Counted from the stretch's first letter, positions 48,701 to 60,964 are shown. The stretch is DNA of 64,000 nt from Lineus longissimus (GCF_910592395.1 NC_088322.1:9791431-9855430), one strand, 5' to 3'. Notes: generated by a model from the sequence alone, not told the origin. Translations and numbers: made by a program.

Positions 48701-51700
48701 CATACCTGAAGTAAGCGACAATGTATCAGCGTGATTCAGACTTGTGGCTTGAACATCAAGGTGATCGTAGCAGAGAGCAGGCACCTGACGGTTCTAACTC
48801 AAAGGTGATATATCGCCTGATTGTTTCCTGCACGGAAATGTTTCTTTACCTTAAACATTTTTTTTCAATATCAAATGACACCATCTTTGTCTTTACAATG
48901 GTAAAGCTGGTCTCGTTTTTGCTTCATTGTTGCTTATCAACATGTCATCAATTTGAGTTCGGCTGAAGCACAGACATGATTCGTGCCCATTGCTTCAAAG
49001 GCAATGTATCGCCTGATAATATTAAGTGCACGAAACAGCGCCATTCCTTCTAACAGTATGGTTTCTTAAACAAACGAAATTGAAAGAAAAGACACGATGT
49101 TGTCAGATTGTTAACACTTCCTGCTACTTTCCAGGGCGAGATATAGCCTGCTTATAACTGTTGTTATGAATAACGCATTTACTAGCACCGGTAATATTTA
49201 TTGCATCCAAGGAAATAAATTATTAATAGGGTTTTTAATGAACAACAAATATAAAGTTTCCAAGATATGATAAACATTGTTGTCAGAGTCTTTCCCCCTT
49301 TATTGGTCGACCTTTATTTTCACTAATAAAGGTATGTGAGCTTACTTTGATAATAAGCATGGTCACCAGCGTCCTTCTTCTCTCCGTCTCGAAATCCCGC
49401 CAAGCCAAAGTCCGTCAGTTTCAACACCCACCTTCCGTCGATGACGCAGTTCGACGATTTGAGGTTGCCGTGACATTCGAGATAACTGTCATGGATGAAT
49501 GACAAACCCTGAAAAACGAGTTTACTGAATTCATACACAGTGCTGCACTGTAAGCCATGAAGTCTATCGAAACTAGATTCTTAAAAGTTTTGCTGGTTCT
49601 TTCTTATGGGAAAATGGGCCTTACAAGTTTACTGAATCTTCATCTAATTGATTTTAATGATAAATCCCAACATGATATTTCACTTCGCGCGTAGGGCCAG
49701 CGACTAGCTGCTGGTAATTTTTAATCCCAGCTGAGAAGTACATCTCAATTGAGCGATTTGCGTCTCTCGTGCGAAAGGGCCTGACTGCTTACGGCGAGTA
49801 TGTCCTTCACAATGGACGCAATGAACATCGAGTCGAGGGTGATTTCGTCATTCCCGAGAACATCCTGTAGGCTCCCTCTCTGGCAATACTCGATCAATAC
49901 AGCGATATTTGGCGGGTCTACGCACGCGCCCATAAACTGGGTCACATGATCATGTCTCATCTCCTTGATCTGAAGGCAAAAACGAGCAAACTCATCATAT
50001 CGGTCCAAATTCACAATTTGTAATCTGTGGGCATAAATTATCAGTGCATCCAGACATCGACACTGGTCAATTATAGTAGCATTTAACAAACTAGGAAAAA
50101 CTCTCTGTCTCACAATTTGATGATCCATGTTGAGTGAAATATAACGTGATACATAGGAATGAGTGCGGAAATAAATATAAAACTCCTGCAATTAACGGGC
50201 ACATCCATCATGAGTAAGCAGACTAGCTCATGTATGGAAAAAGGAGGTGTTAAAGTGTTCATATTCGCAATCTTCGGCAACTCTTTCTGCTTTCTCAGAT
50301 AGTGTCTGCAAATTCTTGTTGGCTTACCGCCTTCAGGTCTTTCTTTAACTGTCTGGTGATCACGACACTTTGTTTATTGATTCTCTTCACGGCCACAGTC
50401 GAGTTTCTATAGACGGCTTGCTCCACAAACAACTGGACGTGTTCCCCTCTTGAGCTAGCAATTGAACCTGGCATGGATAGCCGGGAGTTTAGCAGACTCA
50501 TCTAGGAATAGAAAAAAGTCATTCGCTCTGTACTCTCATAACTCACATGCATCAGCACGAGCATCCCAAGCTGGTAAATACGCAAGAGTCCATATACCAG
50601 GAGAGTATACGAGTGTAATACCTGCAGCGCTGATACAGTATTGACGGATACATCCGTAGTATGATAACCTCGTGTGGCTTCTTTTCTAACACATTGACAG
50701 CCATTTCGTATAAGTGTTTGAAATTATTCTGAGCTGTGACAAATATTTCAAAAAAGGTCCACTTCCCGGGTACGCACGGCAATCCCGTGCTATGGCATCT
50801 CGTCACTTGATACTCGATCAGGCTGATAACAACCAAATTATATCGAAATATTATTGACCTCCTCTTGATATAAACTACGAGCACAAAATGTTCAAGCCCG
50901 TACCTCATTTGGTGATACTACCAGTACATTTCGTACAATCGTTGATAGAGCGGATGCATTGTGAGATAGTTGGGACACCCAATCGGCGACTTCGTGTAAC
51001 CTTATCTGGCACACTTGACTTATGCATAAGGTCTCCCTTTAAATGATGGCCTCACCTTAGATGCAAACGGGGCACTTCCTACATTGCTGCGTGATCGGGA
51101 CTTCTTGTTACTCGTAAATTTAACCTCGTCCCAGGATACCCTCCATAGCATCTTTTCCAATTCTTTCTCGTATTTCCAATTGCTGAATAACAAGATGGTG
51201 TTTTTATTTGAGTGATCTACGTGTACCATACTTTTGCATTTTGGCCATTCTTTCAAACTACATGTACTTGAAACCCAATTATTCTTAAAACATCCCGTGA
51301 TTTGGATGGTCATGCAACATGTACAACTCGAGGAACTTCTCATGTGATGTTATCATGTTCTCTTGGAAGAAGCAATAAACGAAAATAATTTGTCTCGCCA
51401 TTGGATTGAGGCCGAGTGTAGCTCCTCCTCAGGTGATTTATGTGATTGGAGGCCCAGGCTGTGATAACATGACAAACAATTCGAAAATTTCAGCCACTCT
51501 TCATACTCACCGATACATAAGACCCAGAAGAACCATGAGTACGGCAGTGACAGCATTAGCAGTCCCAGTTGCTATTTTCCATGTCGGATCTAAAAATTTA
51601 TATAATTTTTTATGACTTAAATGGGTTCAAACAGTGACCTATTGAATATCATTTCCTAAAGATACTGTCTCCGTGACGTAGCCTGCAGCCTCAATCATCA

Positions 51701-54700
51701 TGAGCAGGTCAAGACTATGCTCAAACGTAAGATTAGCGGGGGAGGGACAAGCAAGTTAATAACTTTTCTAAATAATCTTACCATTTGTTAACTTGTACGT
51801 TATTTGCATGCTGACCCCAAAGCTTGACTTCATTTACTTACACGGACTGATTTAAATGTACATACTGACAATTACAGATTATCATGCTCAATCTCCTGTA
51901 TGCATATGCTTAGTTACATTTTTATTGTGCCACATTAGTGATCTTCGAGAGATCGATCTTAACTGCAGATTGGAAATAAATTTGGTTTTGAGCAACATGA
52001 AAATTTTAATAAGTTTAATTTGCATGGACAGATATATAGGTTTTCTCTATCTAGACAATTTCACATATGTTGCCCGATGCTGTCATTTTCAGCAATTTCA
52101 GGCCGACTATAATACATGGAGTCACAGATTTTGTATTCGTATAGGCAAGTCTTCCTGTGTGACCCTTATTTGGTTCTATACATATTTAATCAATTGAAAT
52201 TGAATTTAAATAGTAGCAGGTTCTGCGTACCTTCGATGAAGATGCAGAGTTCTCCTTTGAAACCGCACAAGGGCATGTCGAGTGGCGGCTCTCCACCAAT
52301 CCAGTCGATGTAATCCGAAAACGAGGCAAACTGTAGACAGTGAATCATTTTACAATATATAAAAAATCAAGTCAAAAAATACTACCTCAATTCCAATATA
52401 CAGCGTAAGATGTTCTTTCCGGCCATTGTGTTATCAAAATTGTATTCAAGATTCTTCGGCTTCAAACATATTGCTCACCGATGTTTTTGAAATTTGAAAT
52501 TGTATCGAATTTGAAAACTTCCAATTGGGCCAATACGTTCTAAATACAAATTTCGGAATTCCCGCTGGGCAGACAGATATACAAATACTATTAATACCAA
52601 GTTTCAACAAATTCGTATGAATAATAACTGCACTTCGGCATTGTATATAACTGTATTTCTATTTTCCTGGACCGCCAGTAATACGAACGGCGTACCTCTT
52701 TAAAAGTGTCTTGTCGCTTACCACGGTATTGTTTTCTCCCCTTGCAAAAATTCCAATTTTATACATTCCGAAGTAGGATCCGGTCTTTGTTGCATTCACA
52801 CCTGGCGTCAGTTTTCTACTTGCGAAGGAATAGTTTCCAGTTGTCTCACCATTCTCGTCTAATGATGTCATGTAGCCGAGACGACCTGCAAATAATGATT
52901 GGGGGAGAAAGGTCCTGAGCCGCCATATTAACGAGTGAATGTTGGCGCGGCAACTTGTGATCATGGTCGACAAAAGTTTCTGTCTGCGGTCATCGCCAGT
53001 GAGCGATCAACGCCAAACCCAGAGCTTACCGGTGTAGAAGTTTAAAAAGTTTTAGTATAGAATGTCCAGAGAACATTTTTTTCTCAATTATGCCCTTGAA
53101 TCTCTAAGCCATTGACGGTCATGACTTCTATAGAATCATGCACCACAATCCGTCTGAATACAGTCGGGCCGGACGCTTTTTGCAGGGGGCATCTTTTTAT
53201 CGAATATCGCAGCGATTATCATTGCAGGTCTCATCGATGTCGCTCGTTTGCGGGGCGCTAAATCCCAACAGGAGAGGTCAAACTACCTTATTGCCAACAC
53301 AAAATATTTTAAGAGATTGAACAGGTTCAAAGATGAGATTTGATACTTTAACTGTCCCAAAGCCGTGCTAGTTTCTGTTTCCTATATTCTTACTTTCATA
53401 GTCCCGCCCTTTGAGGTATCTGTTGAGTGAGACACCATCTGCTGGCGATACCCCATCCAAGATGGCGTCATGAGCGGCCATGGCGTAGAGCATGGTGGCA
53501 TCGTAGAGGGTATAAGTCGTGCGCAGAGGCTGAAAGAGGTCATAATGAATAGGATTTAGGAGAAGCCCGAGGAAGCTGCGCAAGCATCTGTAGGACTGAC
53601 AGTTCAGTAAACGGAAGGGTACTTGACTAGCAAGTGAGGGTCAATGATTCTCCACACCAAAATGGCACAGTCAGCACTAATAGTTACGGCATGTTCAGAA
53701 AGTCATGTCGGCTGCTGAAGAGATTAAAGGAGGGGCCTGTATGGCGAAGGGGGAGGCTTACGTGAAAATGCGTTTCCACAAACATCAGAATATGTCAAGT
53801 ATTGATAACAGTAATTCTTGACGCAGAATATTGTTGATGAGTTGGCCTTTAAAAGGGAAGGGCTCCTGTATGGAAAATGAGGGGGTGTCTTATGAAACCA
53901 GATTACCATATTTATCGACAAAAATGGTGATTATTTAGCGCCGTTTGACTATTGCAGGAGGTTAGATGGGAATGTATTGTATGGAGAAGAACGGGTTTTT
54001 CTAAACCCAAGTTCCCCGAGTGGGTAAAAAAATATAAAACTTAAACATTATGGCTGAAGAAATGACACGTATATACATTGATCATGACCAATTAGTATGT
54101 GAGCTTATCACATAACGTCAATGAGGATCACGTGGAGTAAAAAAATTCATGGCAACATTTCATGGCAATATTTTATAGCTGGCACTTCGTGACGTCATTA
54201 TGACGTATCATATTTTCGCGTGAAATAGAGAATGGCGTCTTGCTATGCAGACGGTCGCTTTCTCGGTTTCTTTTAGTTTTTACTAGTCATCAAAAACACG
54301 TTTCAGTATGATAAAGCAAATATTTCATACACCGAGCATAAAAAAATTAGAAATAATTTGCCACGTAAAAACATCATTTCCCATCGCATTCGGCGTGCTA
54401 CCACGGCACAGAACCGCCTAGAATTGATACATGGGAATGAACTACATGAAACTACAACTTTTAATAAACCTATGGGTATTTTGTAACTTACCATTTGTAA
54501 TCTCCCAAACCTTTGATAGTTTTCGACCATTCCTTCCGCAGCACTCGGCAAGCCAATTGCAGTCGCATTCACGTAATCCCAGAAATCGTCTATGGTCAAC
54601 TGGCGCCCCAGTGGAGTGGTACCAATTACTACTGCTGCCTGGAACAGCATGAAGAGGTGGTGGTAGTCCGTCCCCGGATGGTCGAGGACTTTGTCTGGAT

Positions 54701-57700
54701 TGTGTACGTTCATAAAAACTAAAAGAAAAAAGAGACTGCAAAAAGTGGTGGCATAAACACTAAAAGAAAAAGAGAATACAAAAAATTCATCTTTGAGATC
54801 AACAAGGTCATGTACATGCTTTTTCGCGCAAGCTTATTTTTAGAAATGGCATGGACAATAGCGAGACTGCAGTCAGGATCCCTGATTTTGCGGTATAGTC
54901 GAATCGGTGGTTGTGAAGGGCTAAATAGCTCGTTCGAGCTACAACTCGTCGTTCGTGGATCCGTGCATGGCTGATAACTGCATTCAATTGAAAACCAGTG
55001 CATAGGCCTATGTGTGGTACCAAGAACTTACTCCATTCCATGTAATGTTGGTTCAGATCTATGTCAAATCTTTCATCTAATTCCACGACGATGACGAAGT
55101 ATTCGCCCTTGTCAAGCAGACCTTTCTTCCACAAACGATGCAGGAATGTGATGAGGTTTCTTGCCATGTATGGCAGAAAGAGATATACTGAAATAAGATT
55201 AAATCACGTTATATTGAATGTCTGTGAGTTCGTAAGCCAGTTATTACTACCATTTTAGGAAAACTCTCTTTCTGGTCGAAAGGTGAAAATAGATGTAGCC
55301 GTATGTTTGCTTACATGGGTACGTGGGTACCCGATTTTGTTTCAGAAACCATGGACGAAACATTACAAAGAATCTGTTTTCAGCAGAGAACACGCAGAAG
55401 GGCACATGTTGAGAAGGAAAAGTCTAAGCTGGCCTTGCGAAATATGTTTCCACAACACGCTTGTAACACCTCGCGAAACTATTGGGCTGTATTCGACTCC
55501 CATTCTTGTTCACTGTTCGCGAACAGCCCAAGAACGTGGGAACGTCTTCTTGAGTCTCGAACGCAAAATCCCTGTTCTCAATTATTGTTGTGAGTAGGCC
55601 AAGCTATATGTACGGAATGGCAGGCAATGTTAACCTTGTTTTTTATTACAGATGTCAATTTTTCTGAAATATATTTGTGAAGGGTTTGGTCAAAACTACA
55701 GACTATGATCATTTGGAAATGGCAATGAAATGATACTTTTGTGAACCCCGACTTTTACCGAGCTTGCCGCAATGTTTGTTCCCGGTCTGCTCCCTTCACA
55801 CCACAAAGTGAGATATGTGAGCAGGAACAGCCTGCGAACGCGTTCGTCGGTGTTCGATACTTATTCCAAATTGGTTCTACCCGGCTTAAAAGCGGTGGCG
55901 TTGAGAACCAATTTGTACTAGTTCTAGAAAACGATGAGTCGAACGCAGCCGACGGAGTACGTCATGGTACTTGCTTCGCGTATCCTCGTATGTTTTCTGA
56001 ATGACTTCATCAAACTTGAGGCTGATAATGCGGTCATATTCCATCCTCTCCCGGATGAACCCATTCTTCAAATCGGCGTAGTCATAGTTGATCTCGTGCC
56101 GGAAGTCTATTCCACTCTCCTTGCCTTGCTGGAATAAAGCAAGCAAGTTGTCCAATAATTCGATCTGATGAAGTTAAGAGCATGTTTGCCATTTGACACA
56201 CGTACTTTCCCTTTTGTGTGAAGAAATAAAAGAAGCTTACATCAAAGTCATTGAAATATTTTCTTACAAAAAGGGGACTATTACCTCTACGGTCATCACG
56301 AGGTTTCCTGGAGAGTAAATGAGGACAAAAAAAAGAAACGGAGACCAGTTGATTTTGTGGGGCGTTAGGCCGAGGCAACACTATGTTTCTTCCATACCTC
56401 TTCAACACAATCTCCCAATGGGAGAATACTTATATGCTGCGGAACAGAAGTACGCTAGTGGATTACCCTCCAACAATGTAACACGAGAGTCGTGTTTTAA
56501 TATGTTGGGGCAAAACGATACTTTTACTTCAGATGGTTGACGTATTCTTTGAAACGTGTGAAAACTCACTTTCAATATGGCATCGGCGGCAACCTTAATG
56601 GGGTGTGTCACGGTGTATTTTTCGTTGAAACCATACAGGAGAGTGACCCTTGTCCAGTTTTGCGCTGCCAAAAACGCGAGAACTGGCGCGACGACTGTTG
56701 CGGCGTTTGGTATGGTCCGTGCCATTGTTGGATATCTGAACTTGTCCTTTATCACCTCATCTGTGCAGGCCTGAAATAGGTAATGAAGATATGTATAGGG
56801 GTGTCCGCCTGAAGTCAATAATTAAGAGATTTATGCGTTTCTGGTTTTTTCCGAAGGATTATGATCGTAGTTTACAGACTACTTTGGAAAACTTAACCTT
56901 TCTAACGACTTTTATGTTGCACAAGGCGTCAATTGTGATTCCTTGTCCATAAAAAAGATATTAAAGTTCCAACCAGATAGGCAGGTTTCGCAATCCGTAC
57001 GAAAGACGAAGAAAGAAATTTGTAGGTCTGTGGTATCATCAAGTCCTGTGCTAATTGCTTTACGCGACACTCATAAATCTTCTATTATACTTCGTTGTTG
57101 ACGGGGAATAAAGGGAAATTTTCAGCTAAAAAAAATCGACGATAATTTGATACACATTGTAATTTTACATACGTCCTTTGTAGTTATTTGAAGGCCTTGC
57201 GAAAGCTGCCTGGTATACATGTATACGCGGGCCGAAGAAAGCAAAAACAATTTTGTGAAGGCATTACCTGCAAGTTCGGAACTTGATGAGTAACTGGGAG
57301 GGCGCGAGTATGGAGAAGGCGGAATCAAAGTTGTTTTAATGTCACAGATTGGAATGAATACTTGTACTTAGTACTGAAAATTTCTACCGAGAATATATCT
57401 TTTTAATTCAAGTTTGCAATTCGACATTATTCTTAGGAAATCTTTTGAAATTGCAACAGTAATCGAGCTAAAACCAACGCTGGTACACTGGAGCCGATTT
57501 CTAGTCGGGAAGGTATCGGGAACGCATGATAGAGCCAGTGGATCATCGGCGGATTTATACTCACATAGGCATATTGAATACTGGGGCGTATACTATGCCA
57601 CGAACATGGGCATACTGAATACCGCAGCGTATACTGTGTTACTCACATGGGTCAACATGGACATATTGAATACTACGGCGTATACTGTGCTACTCACATG

Positions 57701-58890
57701 GGTCAACATGGGCAAATTGAATGCTGCGGCCATTCTTCCTTCATGCAAACAGGTCATATCTGGGCCAAGGATAGCTGACACATTTTGCGTCAGGGTCAGG
57801 TTGATAGTACCATCTATACTGTAGACCTGGAACAAGAGTTTTTTGCATCATAGGCAGGTTTCGAAACAATTACTGACGACGAAGTACGAATATGCGCGGT
57901 GCAATCAAGTCCCACGCGAATTCAAGTGCGCGACACTCGTAAATTGGAGTTCATGCTGAGTAGTACGAGAAATAGGGGAAATCTTTTTCGTCGATTACTT
58001 CTCGTACTTCGTCGTTCGTAGAGATCTTCGTAAGAGTTGCAAAACCTATCCATGGACGGAACCCGGGATGGTAGAGTTCCCAGCTGAATTCAGTCCAATT
58101 TCTTAGCGGCTCTATATCACAGGTGAATTAATAGTTGCTCGGGCACTGCGAACGAGTCCGAAGATAAGTACACAGAGGAACGTTGGCTTGTTCGTTCAAC
58201 AACTCTGGACAGTGACTCTTGATAGGCTCTAAACGCCGGATTCCACTTACTGGGCGCTCTTTTCAAGCGTGGAAAAACTACGCTCGGCCCAAGGGGGTAT
58301 TTAATGTTGAATTAATTTGCCCGCTACGGCGCAGTTCGGAGGAGAAGGTTCGATCTCCTGATCACGATGTCGAACAATGGGACAGGCGCTCGCGTTGGCG
58401 TTTCGGGTATTTGCGAAAACTCCCTATTATCAATTAGGACGCCGACCGCACCAGGAGTAGCTGTGATTACTACCAAATAGTACACTCCCGAGAAGGCCAT
58501 TCCGTCATTCTGATCGTCTCTTTTACCGGCGACAGGACGAGGCCGACCAACTGCCTCCGGAATGTACCAAATAGCCGCTGGGGCCGAGCAAACTTTTACC
58601 GCAGCGGGAAACCCTTTATTGCTTACCTCAAACCCACCCGAATCAAACAAGACCGGCACCAGTGTATGATTCGGTAGAATATCGAGATTGTCGTTGATCA
58701 CAGAAAGAGCTTGGTACATCCCTCCCACGTTCCACCGGCCGTTCCCGAGGAAGTAGTGGGTCCTGTTGGACAACGCATTCCCGCTAAATATGTGACCGAT
58801 CTTGATAGTCTCCTCTTTGAATGCCAGCGAGATGGGTGGAGTTTGAAGGATCAGGATTACTATTAAAAGCTTTTCACAGGAATTCAACAT
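42738..58890 (-). CDS. Receptor guanylate cyclase (natriuretic-peptide-receptor-like)
   Basis: A single-pass membrane enzyme converting GTP to cGMP, inferred to respond to an extracellular ligand. It has 22 exons, a 3417-nt coding sequence and 1138 residues, typical for the family. Phase closes from ATG (58890) to TAG (42740-42738). Domains: signal peptide (1-24), ANF-receptor ligand-binding ectodomain (25-522), transmembrane helix (529-547), kinase-like domain (about 600-830), coiled dimerisation linker (872-918) and cyclase domain (about 935-1120). The kinase-like domain keeps the VAVK lysine (K630) and DFG (D741), but its HRD motif is HGN (721-723), as in this family of pseudokinases. The cyclase keeps metal-binding D945 and D989, guanine-selecting E985 and C1057, and N1064/R1068, so it should be active and GTP-specific. 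The ligand cannot be told from sequence. Confidence 0.92.
44090..45232 (-). repeat. 1.25-kb repeat, copy 2 (inverted), in the cyclase-domain intron
   Basis: Reverse complement of the element at 3570-4818: GGCCCCCTGGTGGCCAAG marks the monomers, AAGAAACGTG recurs at about 44309, 44612 and 44911 (301-303 bp period), the GAC microsatellite lies at 44946-44970, and the leader with two TCATGCTTTACA motifs runs at 45118-45178. The GAATTCCTAGCCA end is missing, so this copy is truncated. Confidence 0.85.
45362..46624 (+). repeat. 1.25-kb repeat, copy 3 (direct), in the cyclase-domain intron
   Basis: CACGTTTCTTAA or a variant starts at about 45371, 45672, 45975, 46274 and 46548. The end AACCAGGATGAATTCCTAGCCA matches copy 1. 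The leader and microsatellite are absent. With copy 2 it forms a head-to-head inverted pair with a spacer of about 130 bases, ending 50 bases from exon 19. Confidence 0.85.
47891..51182 (-). other. Exons 11-16: juxtamembrane and kinase-like domain of the guanylate cyclase
   Basis: Exons: 51056-51182, 50328-50501, 49793-49969, 49346-49508, 48562-48705, 47891-48074. The Ser-rich stretches [11 protein letters not shown] and [12 protein letters not shown] match where natriuretic-peptide receptors are phosphorylated. Then come [59 protein letters not shown] and [10 protein letters not shown]. The catalytic Asp of HRD is replaced (HGN), so it is a regulatory pseudokinase. Confidence 0.9.
51511..51589 (-). 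other. Exon 10: transmembrane helix of the guanylate cyclase
   Basis: A 79-nt exon encoding [20 protein letters not shown] followed by LLGLMYR. About 19 uncharged residues (529-547) end in a positively charged inner face (YRNWK across the next junction), the expected single-pass topology. Confidence 0.9.
52535..52708 (+). repeat. Dispersed repeat with AAATTCGTATG core, copy 2
   Basis: It matches 14495-14673 in order (TTCAACAAATTCGTATGAAT, TGCACTTCGGCA, CTGGACC, CTCTTTAAAAG). It lies in intron 8 of the guanylate cyclase gene, with its edge only about 12 bases beyond the exon 8 donor (GTAAGC at 52721-52716). Confidence 0.7.
56980..57211. repeat. MITE-like element GGCAGGTTTCG, copy 1
   Basis: The ends GGCAGGTTTCGCAAT and the reverse complement of CTTGCGAAAGCTGCC are inverted over about 15 bases. 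The interior shares TCAAGTCC, GCGACACTC.TAAAT, GGGGAATAAAGGGAAAT and TCGACGAT-like strings with 57850-58051. It lies in intron 2 of the guanylate cyclase gene. Confidence 0.6.
57583..57745 (-). repeat. Tandem ~51-bp repeat copying the exon 2 splice donor
   Basis: On the minus strand the end of exon 2 (CCCATGTTGACCCAT|GTGAGT, donor at 57697) is followed by a second CCATGTTGACCCATGTGAGT about 51 bases on, a third partial unit (CCCATGTTCGTGGCATAG) and a fourth trace (CCTATGTGAGT). The units share AACACAGTATACGC and GTATTCAATATG. The reading frame stays open through the second donor and stops in the third unit. Confidence 0.85.
57850..58051. repeat. MITE-like element GGCAGGTTTCG, copy 2
   Basis: It begins ATAGGCAGGTTTCG and ends GTTGCAAAACCTAT, with homologous interior to 56980-57211 in the same orientation. 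It lies in intron 1, so exon 2 of the guanylate cyclase is bracketed by two copies. Confidence 0.6.
58370..58430 (+). repeat. Single arm of the 1.5-kb foldback family
   Basis: TCGAACAATGGGACAGGCG, then GCGTTTCGGGTATTTGCGAAAACTCC, matches the right arm of the foldback at 1546-1680. No partner arm is evident nearby. It lies in intron 1 of the guanylate cyclase gene. Confidence 0.6.
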
Positions 58891-59354
58891 GATCTCCGAA
58901 AATCGAGCTGAAAAGTTTAGACTTTTATTAGCTGAAATATTTAATGGTGGATTCGCGTGTACAATGTAGGTATGAGATTAGAGACCGATGGGTTGGTTCC
59001 ACGCGGACAGACACTGTTTGACACAGTGACTTAGTGGAAATTATCTATCTCATCCACGAGAAGCCCGATTGGCTATACATGTACCTGTCGGGCAATATCG
59101 AGGTTGCCATATCAGTCAACGAGAATTCTTTGTATTGAACTTTTATGAGAAGTCAACGAATCAACGAATTTTCGATGTTGCAACACGTAAGAATGATCTT
59201 CCGGAACAGCAAACAGCCTGTTTTATGTGTACAGTATGTTACCAAAGACCTAAGCTAACACCTTTACCAAATAAACATGAAAAACCTTTACGAGTTGCAG
59301 GTGCATCTATGCGAGGAGAGGTCTAACGAATTTTCTTGGCTGAAACTTTACAAT

Positions 59355-59578
59355 GAAGAGGTTCAGATTTTGATCCGAGAACAGGAACGAGGTGATGTTT
59401 TCTCTGGTTTGCGTCAACAAGTCAAGTCGACTGTTTTGTACTTTTGTTCTTATGCGTAGCAGACATGAAAGTCACACGGTTTCATGGCTTTTTGACAACA
59501 GTCAACGCGAAATCCGTCACCAAAATGCGACCTCTTTTTCGTTCTCGTTCTCGAGTCTGAACTATAAACCTCTCTAGT
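59355..59578. repeat. AGAGGTT foldback element (MITE-like), copy 2
   Basis: The left end AAGAGGTTCAGATTTTGATC and the right end (reverse complement of CAGACTCGAGAACGAGAACG with AACCTCTCT outside) pair with mismatches. Interior TTTGCGTCAACAAGTCAAG aligns with the TGACGTCA region of the other copies. Confidence 0.75.
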
Positions 59579-60436
59579 GTGTTCACGATGCCGAAGTCCG
59601 TTTGAATAAATATCACTGGCAAAACTTACCCAATAAATAAAGTCAATAATAAGGTGGGTGGTTTTTCCAGCCGCTTCTTGAGCGCTGCTTTTGCTCCACT
59701 AAAATATTGTTTCTTCGAAGAAATGTGAGAAAATCGGATTAAATTATTCCCATAGAAGGCAAGTTAATGCTGGCTTCTTTGAAGAAAAACATTGACATCA
59801 TGACATGCCCTTGTATGAAATCCTCGTCTATTTCACTTAAGTCAAAACAGAAGAAGCGACCAATCGGTAATCATAGATACTTCGCTGATCCGACGGGGTC
59901 CGTGCTCATAACGGCTCTGCAATTGTTATTTCCATGGCAACGGCTAACGATGCATTTAGTTTCATGAATCCAACTGAGAGTGACTTTGAGTCCTCGAAAC
60001 GTGTGGAGTCTTGCGTGAGGCGTTCGAAGATACGATTTCGTTTGAAGCTCAAAGATGTTTCAACGCCTGAGAAATGGTCACGTATTGAATGGATGTATGA
60101 TCACGACATCCTCCAACATTCTGCCAGCTGCTTATCACAGTGTGGCCATCCAGTTATCGCTGGTTATCGCAGTGTGTCGAACAGTGTTGCACAAGTCTCT
60201 GAAATGGCTCTGTGAGCTGGTGATAATTTCCTTGGTAGGCCTATCCGATCATAATTGTGACCTTGTCTCTGAACCAGCAGTTATCAGTTGAAACAGTCGC
60301 AACTGCCCCAATGTCATGACAGAATTGATGATGTAGGCATGATTCTGATAGCCAAGACAGCTTCTCAGTTGTAACACAGAAATCACCAGGGCAGACCAAC
60401 AAGTTGAACAAAAGATAATATTATATAAAATTAGGT

Positions 60437-60442
60437 TTTATT
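60437..60442 (-). other. Candidate poly(A) signal of the coiled-coil gene
   Basis: AATAAA on the minus strand, about 520 bases beyond the stop codon at 60965-60967. Inferred from position only. Confidence 0.4.
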
Positions 60443-60964
60443 TGCAATCTATTTTGTACAACAGTACATCGGGAGCTCCATTATATACATGCATACAATA
60501 CTGGAAAATGTTACTCAGGACAAATTAATGGACGGAACTGGCTGAAAATACATCATCTAATTGTATGAGATCATGATAAAATTGTCTGAAATAGGGCAGG
60601 GGGTTCTAACATTATCTAAGTTATGAAATTGAATACCCTAGCATATCACTGTAATCATAGGAGAAACAATTTACGATCTCCTCAACCTTTTGTCACTACA
60701 CAGGCCTGTCGCCACAGTCAGGTATCACCTCTCGTTCAACGAGGTATGAGAGCAGTGGAACTTGTCAAAAGTCACAATCCAAAGTTGTTGTGGAAAGAGA
60801 AAGAAAACAATGGCCAGAAACTTTGTCTTCAATTGTCTCTCACTGTATCAGAGTTTATTTCAGCAGGTCCAAACGCACAATCTGAAAGTTTGGGACATTC
60901 TGAATTGAGTGCAAACAAGGGAAATATCAATGGCCAAATACTTCGGGACATTGTGAATTGTCTC

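Larger units (their letters stand above)
52231..58890 (-). other. Exons 1-9: signal peptide and ligand-binding ectodomain of the guanylate cyclase
   Basis: Exons: 58627-58890, 57698-57826, 56570-56770, 55975-56164, 55032-55187, 54492-54718, 53394-53529, 52722-52885, 52231-52330. Exon 1 gives the leader [20 protein letters not shown] and ITIGHIFSG-like start (actual IKIGHIFSG). Exon 2 carries [10 protein letters not shown], exon 3 [10 protein letters not shown] and [10 protein letters not shown], exon 5 [10 protein letters not shown], exon 7 [10 protein letters not shown], all in the order of ANF-receptor/periplasmic-binding folds. Exon 9 closes with [10 protein letters not shown], the usual juxtamembrane Cys pair. 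The segment between exons 1 and 2 is about 20 residues shorter than I expect for the family, so a missed small exon is possible although phase does not need one. Confidence 0.85.
58891..60964. other. Interval between the guanylate cyclase start and the coiled-coil gene's stop
   Basis: It should hold the guanylate cyclase promoter (right of 58890) and the 3' UTR of the minus-strand coiled-coil gene. A minus-strand AATAAA lies at 60442-60437, about 520 bases after the stop. An AGAGGTT foldback copy occupies 59355-59578. No other gene is supported, and no TATA box convincingly placed relative to 58890 was found. Confidence 0.5.

Noticed and set aside
55860-55925. Inverted AAATTGGTTCT / AGAACCAATTT in cyclase intron 4
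   Set aside because: The arms are only about 12 bases and no dispersed copy was found in the window, so it is not called as an element.
58447-58618. Extension of cyclase exon 1 through the open frame to 58324
   Set aside because: The frame stays open by chance. A good GTAAGC donor after codon 88 joins in phase to exon 2, and the extension has no ANF-receptor features and runs into a repeat.
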